A stretch of 27,128 bases of DNA from Peptococcaceae bacterium (GTDB lineage: Bacteria > Bacillota > Desulfotomaculia > Desulfotomaculales > Desulfocucumaceae). The stretch is taken from NCBI GenBank assembly GCA_013336365.1, contig JAAXTT010000006.1, positions 1 through 27,128 on the forward strand, read 5' to 3'. Numbering within the stretch: the stretch's first letter is position 1; the number at the start of each line of letters is the position of its first letter. The notes beneath the pieces are model-generated. The model was given only the letters and a program-made list of their open reading frames with translations, made no database searches and was not told where the DNA came from. Both the position numbers and the translations under genes were made by a program. Shown in pieces: positions 23,063 to 27,128 of the stretch.

Positions 23063-24166
23063 TTAAGCATCTGAATCATCTGGAATTTCTGTTTGATCTA
23101 CCTGACTATTATAATCTTCCTGCTTATATATCTCTTCCATTTGAGATTCACTTTTAATATCAATTTTCCAGTTGGTCAGTTTGGCTGCAAGTCTGGCATT
23201 TTGACCTTCCTTGCCTATAGCTAAAGAAAGCTGATAATCCGGGACTATAACCCGGGCCACTTTTTCTTCCTCCCATACCTCTACAGCCACCACCTTGGCT
23301 GGGCTGAGAGAGGATGCAACAAACTTAGACGGATCAGGATTCCATTTTATAATGTCTATTTTTTCCCCATTTAACTCATTGACAATATTCTGCACTCTCA
23401 TGCCCTTTGGCCCAACACAGGAACCAACCGGATCCACATTTTCATCTCTTGAATAAACTGCAATTTTAGAACGTTGTCCAGCTTCTCTGGCTACAGCTTT
23501 AAGCTCAACAACACCCTCCTGAAGTTCCGGAACCTCCAGTTCAAAAAGTCTTTTCAGTAATCCGGGGTGAGTCCGAGATACTATAATCTGAGGCGCCTTG
23601 TTAGTTTTCTTAACCTCCACTATGTAAGCTTTTATTCTACTGCCATGATGATACTGTTCACCTGGCATTTGCTCTGAAGGAGTAAGTATAGCTTCAGTCT
23701 TACCAAGTTCAATAAAAACATTTTTATGCTCAACCCGCTGGACTATCCCTGTAATAATATCATCCTCACGATTAGCAAATTCTTCATAGATAATATTGCG
23801 TTCTGCTTCTCTTATCCTCTGGACAACAACCTGCTTGGCTGTTTGAGCAGCGATACGGCCGAAATTTTTCGGAGTAACTTCATTCTCCACAATATCCTCT
23901 AATTCATAACCGGGGTTTATTGATTTTGCCTCTTCAAGAGATATTTCTTGCCTGGGGTCAGTCACTTCCTGAACAATTGTGCGTTGGGAAAAAACCTTAA
24001 ATTCCCCGGTATCCCGATCAATAATAACTCTGGCATTCTGTAAGGATCCGAAATTTCTTTTATAGGCTGAAAGCAATGCAGCCTCAATTGCCTCAAGTAA
24101 AATTTCTACAGAAATTCCCTTTTCCTTCTCTAAATCATGAAGGGCATCCAAAAAATCAGTATTCAT
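23063..24166 (-). CDS. nusA: Transcription termination/antitermination factor NusA
   Basis: NusA binds RNA polymerase and nascent RNA and tunes pausing, termination and antitermination. The 367-residue product has the N-terminal polymerase-binding domain (MNTDFLDALHDLEKEKGIS), an S1 domain (DIITGIVQRVEHKNVFIELGKTEAIL), and two KH domains (DPVGSCVGPKGMRVQNIV and LAIGKEGQNARLAAKLTNWKIDI). A short acidic tail follows. It lacks the C-terminal acidic repeats of proteobacterial NusA, as expected for Bacillota. ATG has AGGAGG upstream. It follows rimP by 31 nt. NusA could feed back on the attenuator-like leader ahead of rimP. Confidence 0.97.
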   Translation of the reverse strand: MNTDFLDALHDLEKEKGISVEILLEAIEAALLSAYKRNFGSLQNARVIIDRDTGEFKVFSQRTIVQEVTDPRQEISLEEAKSINPGYELEDIVENEVTPKNFGRIAAQTAKQVVVQRIREAERNIIYEEFANREDDIITGIVQRVEHKNVFIELGKTEAILTPSEQMPGEQYHHGSRIKAYIVEVKKTNKAPQIIVSRTHPGLLKRLFELEVPELQEGVVELKAVAREAGQRSKIAVYSRDENVDPVGSCVGPKGMRVQNIVNELNGEKIDIIKWNPDPSKFVASSLSPAKVVAVEVWEEEKVARVIVPDYQLSLAIGKEGQNARLAAKLTNWKIDIKSESQMEEIYKQEDYNSQVDQTEIPDDSDA

Positions 24167-24197
24167 TCTATCTTCCTCCTGAAACTCTTGTTATAAA

Positions 24198-24656
24198 TTA
24201 AAAGTCAACATGCAGACGGCATGACGCCATCTGCTTTATAGGAATTGAAACAATTTTTCCTTTATCCTCCAACAATACCAAATCATTCTCTAAACCAAGC
24301 AAGCTACCGATTATCTTCTTCTTTCCATTTATCGGAGAAAAAGTTGTTACTTTAACCAGGTGGCCTTTAAAGCGAATAAAATCCTCGGTCTTTTTTAAAG
24401 GCCGCTCTAAACCCGGGGAGGAAACCTCCATAAAATAGGCTTGGGGTATTGGGTCCTTTTCATCAAGCAACACATCCAATTTTCTGGATACAATTTCACA
24501 ATCTTCATGCTTTATGCCGGAGGGCTTATCTATATAAAATCTCAAAAAATGCATGTCGCCTTCCTTGACAAACTCCACATCTACCAGCTCATAACCAAGC
24601 TCATCTACCAGTGGCGCTGACAATTCAAATACTGATGTAGCTATATTGTTAGACAC
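24198..24656 (-). CDS. rimP: Ribosome maturation factor RimP
   Basis: RimP assists assembly of the 30S head. The 152-residue product matches the family: LVDELGYELVDVEFVKEG, LRFYIDKPSGIKHEDCEIVSRKLD and YFMEVSSPGLERPLKK. The GTG start has GGAGGG 6 nt upstream. It is the first gene of the nusA-infB unit and has a long structured leader with its own promoter. Confidence 0.96.
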   Translation of the reverse strand: MSNNIATSVFELSAPLVDELGYELVDVEFVKEGDMHFLRFYIDKPSGIKHEDCEIVSRKLDVLLDEKDPIPQAYFMEVSSPGLERPLKKTEDFIRFKGHLVKVTTFSPINGKKKIIGSLLGLENDLVLLEDKGKIVSIPIKQMASCRLHVDF

Positions 24657-24912
24657 CTCAGTCCCTCCATTTGAATATAATCAATAACCACCAATAAAAA
24701 AAATACAAAAAACAAACTCTGCTTTAGAATGTTTCCTAGAAAGCAGCACCTTGTCCTAAAATAATAGCTAATAAACTTAATGTGATAAACCTAGGATTAG
24801 GATTTTGAAGTTAAGCTCTTTTTCAGAGCTATAAACAGGCTAAGAATACGAAAGAGTGGGATTTGCGCCCACTCTTGCTAACTTTTAACAAAAAATATTC
24901 TTCCAGAAAACC
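24657..24912 (-). promoter_or_regulatory. Structured leader of the rimP-nusA-infB unit
   Basis: This gene-free stretch after the promoter holds three hairpins. The first is AAGAGTGGG/CCCACTCTT (24875-24851, 7-nt loop). The second is AGCTCT/AGAGCT (24830-24814). The third is CTGCTTT/AAAGCAG (24746-24719), followed within 3 nt by a T-rich tract on the minus strand, a plausible intrinsic terminator about 60-80 nt before rimP. The CTCTG of the second hairpin could pair with CAGAG at the base of the third, so attenuation is possible. From memory, a GAGTGGG/CCCACTC hairpin occurs before rimP in other Bacillota, but I cannot verify that here. Confidence 0.45.
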
Positions 24913-24918
24913 ATTGTC

Positions 24919-24947
24919 AGTATATCATAGATATACCTGCTTGACAA
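24919..24947 (-). promoter_or_regulatory. Promoter of the rimP-nusA-infB unit
   Basis: TTGTCA (minus strand, 24947-24942) and TATACT (24924-24919) are separated by exactly 17 nt, each matching consensus at five of six positions. It lies just after the proS stop, and the predicted start near 24912 gives a leader of about 255 nt. Confidence 0.7.
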
Positions 24948-24975
24948 GAACTAACCTTTGGGGTAAGGCACGGAT

Positions 24976-26694
24976 CTAACTTGATTCTTTGTTAATAAAA
25001 TCAGAAATCATCCGGACTATTTCATCCTCAGCAATCATTTCAATATCGCCTTTCTTTCTGATGGAAACCTCCAGCATCCCGGAGGATACCGCCTTTCCCC
25101 CCACGGTGACCCGGACTGGATAGCCAACCAAGTCAGCATCCTTAAATTTTACTCCCGGTCTCTCATCCCGATCATCCATAACAGCTTCAATGCCTGTAGC
25201 CAGTAGCTTGTTATAGACTCTGGAAGCCATAGTTTGCTGGTCAATGTTTTTTATATTAACCGGTATAACCACAACTTGATATGGTGCAATGGAAACTGGC
25301 CAAACGATACCATTCTCATCATTATTCTGTTCAATTGAAGCAGCCATTGTCCTTGTTACCCCAATCCCGTAACATCCCATCACAATAGGCAACTCTTGAC
25401 CATTTTGGTCTGAATAAACTGCATTTAGAGCAGAGCTGTACTTTGTTCCCAGTTTGAATACTTGCCCCACTTCTATCCCTCTGGCTTCAAGAAGAGCTTT
25501 GCCACAAAGGGGACATGGATCTCCTGCCTTAACCAGTCTTATGTCAGCAGTTCTGTCTAGGCTGAAATCTCTTCCCGGATTGATATCCACCAGGTGATTG
25601 TCAACCTGATTGGCACCTGCCACTGCATTTACAAGACCTGCTACCTCCTGGTCCACCACCAAAAGAGTATCTTTAATTCCTATTGGTCCTACAAAGCCAA
25701 CTGATGAGCCGGTAACTTCCTCAACCCTCTGAGGATTTGCCAATTCCAGCTCCAAAGAGCCAACCTCTTTTTTGAGTTTTACTTCATTAATATCTCTATC
25801 TCCTCGGACCAATGCTGCAACCAAGCCTTTTTCTGTTTGATAAAAAATAGTTTTGATAAGTTTTTTGGGGGATATTCCCAGGAATTCAGTTACCTGCTCA
25901 ACGGTACGGGTACCGGGTGTTTCGACCCTACTTAGCGGTCTTTGGTCTTGCTGTCCGACCTCAATTTCAACCGGACTTTCTGCCTTTTCATCATTAGCTG
26001 CATATCCACAGCTGTCACTGGGACAATATACAACAACAGCCTCACCGGATTCAGCAAGAACCATAAACTCATGGGTATCACTACCACCAATAGCTCCCGA
26101 GTCGGCTTCCACAGGCCTGAACCTCAGTCCACAGCGAGAAAATATTCTTGTGTAGGCATCAAACATTTTTTGGTAAGTTATTTCCAAGCCATCCTCATCA
26201 CGATCAAAGGAATATAAATCCTTCATAATAAATTCTCTGCCCCTCATTAAACCGAAACGGGGACGTCTTTCGTCTCGATACTTATTCTGAATCTGATAAA
26301 GAAGAAGAGGTAACTGCTTATAAGACCTAACCTCTCCTCTGACTAAATCGGTGATTATTTCCTCATGAGTTGGTCCAAGACAAAAATCCCGACCATGTCT
26401 GTCTTTAAATCTGAAGAGCTCAGGACCGTAAACATCCCAACGTCCAGACTCCTGCCATAACTCTGCAGGCTGAATAATCGGCATCATAATTTCCTGTCCA
26501 TCCCGGCTATCCATTTCTTCTCTTATGATATTTTCTATCTTTTTAACAACCCTCCAAGCTAAGGGCAAAAGTGTATACACCCCAGCGGCAGATTTCCTGA
26601 TAAAACCAGCCCTTACCAGAAGCTGATGACTAACAACCTCTGCTTCAGCAGGGACCTCTCTAAGGGTTGGCAATAAAAGCTTTGAAACTAACAA
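24976..26694 (-). CDS. proS: Prolyl-tRNA synthetase, bacterial type with editing domain
   Basis: ProRS charges tRNA-Pro and edits mischarged Ala-tRNA-Pro. The 572-residue product has the normal length and layout. Class II catalytic motifs are GPTHEE at about 108-113, motif 2 RDERRPRFGLMRGREF at 140-155, and motif 3 GCYGIGVTRT from about 440. The inserted YbaK-like editing domain lies between motifs 2 and 3, and the C-terminal domain binds the anticodon. TTG 26694 was chosen because AAGGAGG lies 8 nt upstream. The 17 residues upstream of it (to 26745) would overlap ispG and cross that site. It starts 37 nt after ispG. There is no room for a T-box. Confidence 0.97.
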   Translation of the reverse strand: MLVSKLLLPTLREVPAEAEVVSHQLLVRAGFIRKSAAGVYTLLPLAWRVVKKIENIIREEMDSRDGQEIMMPIIQPAELWQESGRWDVYGPELFRFKDRHGRDFCLGPTHEEIITDLVRGEVRSYKQLPLLLYQIQNKYRDERRPRFGLMRGREFIMKDLYSFDRDEDGLEITYQKMFDAYTRIFSRCGLRFRPVEADSGAIGGSDTHEFMVLAESGEAVVVYCPSDSCGYAANDEKAESPVEIEVGQQDQRPLSRVETPGTRTVEQVTEFLGISPKKLIKTIFYQTEKGLVAALVRGDRDINEVKLKKEVGSLELELANPQRVEEVTGSSVGFVGPIGIKDTLLVVDQEVAGLVNAVAGANQVDNHLVDINPGRDFSLDRTADIRLVKAGDPCPLCGKALLEARGIEVGQVFKLGTKYSSALNAVYSDQNGQELPIVMGCYGIGVTRTMAASIEQNNDENGIVWPVSIAPYQVVVIPVNIKNIDQQTMASRVYNKLLATGIEAVMDDRDERPGVKFKDADLVGYPVRVTVGGKAVSSGMLEVSIRKKGDIEMIAEDEIVRMISDFINKESS

Positions 26695-26731
26695 AAAAAA
26701 TCCTCCTTCATTATCATCTTTGCAACTGAGT

Positions 26732-27128
26732 TTATTTTTCTTCAATAATAGCTGTAATTTCTTTCATCAGCTCATCAACTAGGCTTTCTTCGGGAACCTT
26801 TCTCAATACTTGACCTCTGCTGAAGATCAGTCCCTCACCCCTGCCCCCTGCTATCCCGATATCTGCGTGTCGAGCCTCTCCTGGTCCATTGACAATACAT
26901 CCCATTACAGCAACCTTTAATGGCTTTTCCACCTGTGAAAGCAGTTTTTCAACTTTATTTGCAATAGATATTAAATCAATCTGGGTTCGCCCACAGGTCG
27001 GGCAGGAAATTATCTCTACCCCTCGTTTTCTGAGTCCCATTACTTTTAATATATCCCAGCCAAGCTTAACCTCATGGACTGAATCACCTGTCAAGGATAC
27101 CCTTATGGTATCACCTATTCCCATAGCC
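26732..27128 (-). CDS. ispG: 4-hydroxy-3-methylbut-2-enyl diphosphate synthase, C-terminal part (cut by window edge)
   Basis: IspG (GcpE) catalyses the penultimate step of the MEP isoprenoid pathway with a 4Fe-4S cluster. Only the last about 130 residues are in the window, and the frame stays open to the right edge (a GCT codon precedes the first Met), so the gene continues outside. The C-terminal signature is complete: GIGDTIRVSLTGD, the cluster ligands in ISCPTCGRTQIDL and MGCIVNGPGEA, and ADIGIAGGRGEG. It is directly followed by proS. The dxr-rseP-ispG-proS order is common in Bacillota, so dxr and an rseP-type protease are expected just outside. Confidence 0.95.
   Translation of the reverse strand, partial: AMGIGDTIRVSLTGDSVHEVKLGWDILKVMGLRKRGVEIISCPTCGRTQIDLISIANKVEKLLSQVEKPLKVAVMGCIVNGPGEARHADIGIAGGRGEGLIFSRGQVLRKVPEESLVDELMKEITAIIEEK

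Noticed and set aside
24851..24875. AAGAGTGGG hairpin as the proS terminator
   Set aside because: It lies downstream of the rimP promoter and has no U-tract on the minus strand, so it fits the rimP leader better.
26695..26745. Longer ProRS start at 26745
   Set aside because: It would overlap ispG and translate through the AAGGAGG site. From TTG 26694 the N-terminus aligns with the family.
1..27128. CRISPR arrays, insertion sequences, prophage, tRNA or rRNA genes
   Set aside because: No spaced direct repeats, transposase-like ORFs, terminal inverted repeats or tRNA/rRNA-like segments were seen. Gene order is that of core chromosome.

Overview
The window is a stretch of core chromosome from an AT-rich, spore-forming member of the Bacillota, most likely a clostridial lineage. 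The evidence is the gene order recA-recX-rny-(unknown)-ymdB-spoVS, the nusA-ylxR-ylxQ-infB-rbfA translation operon, strong GGAGG-type ribosome binding sites, frequent TTG starts, spoVS, and the bacterial-type ProRS next to the MEP-pathway gene ispG. I cannot name the genus. All genes but one lie on the minus strand, so transcription runs from the right edge to the left edge. I saw no insertion sequence, prophage, CRISPR, tRNA or rRNA.

Layout in transcription order. (1) 27128-24976: the C-terminal end of ispG, cut by the window edge, then proS. (2) A strong promoter at 24919-24947 and a structured leader of about 255 nt feed rimP-nusA-rnpM(ylxR)-ylxQ-(possible small ORF)-infB, then two hairpins, then rbfA-nrnA-truB-ribF. 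(3) rpsO has its own promoter and an elaborate leader, followed by a terminator, then pnp and another strong terminator. (4) rimO-pgsA. (5) A promoter overlapped by a perfect LexA-type box (GAAC-N4-GTTC) drives pncC, a DEAD-box RNA helicase, and probably recA-recX. (6) rny has a near-consensus promoter inside the 3' end of recX and a leader of about 260 nt with an intrinsic terminator and mutually exclusive helices, which looks like an attenuator. (7) An unknown conserved-looking gene, ymdB and spoVS follow from their own promoter and end at a bidirectional terminator. (8) One small plus-strand gene encodes a 67-residue Cys/His protein. (9) A Ski2-like helicase is split into two ORFs, followed by the start of a DUF445 membrane protein that runs off the left edge.

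Functionally the window is dominated by translation initiation, ribosome maturation (RimP, RbfA, IF-2, RimO, S15, TruB) and RNA turnover (RNase Y, PNPase, a DEAD-box helicase, NrnA, YmdB, the Ski2-like helicase). DNA repair (RecA/RecX) and cofactor or lipid synthesis (RibF, PncC, PgsA, IspG) make up the rest. The genes are ordinary. The less ordinary content is in the leaders (rny, rimP, rpsO), the LexA box placed ahead of pncC rather than recA, the split helicase, and two small or unknown proteins. Many starts were revised from the longest ORF to the codon that sits 5-10 nt after a clear Shine-Dalgarno sequence. Nine genes then start with TTG.
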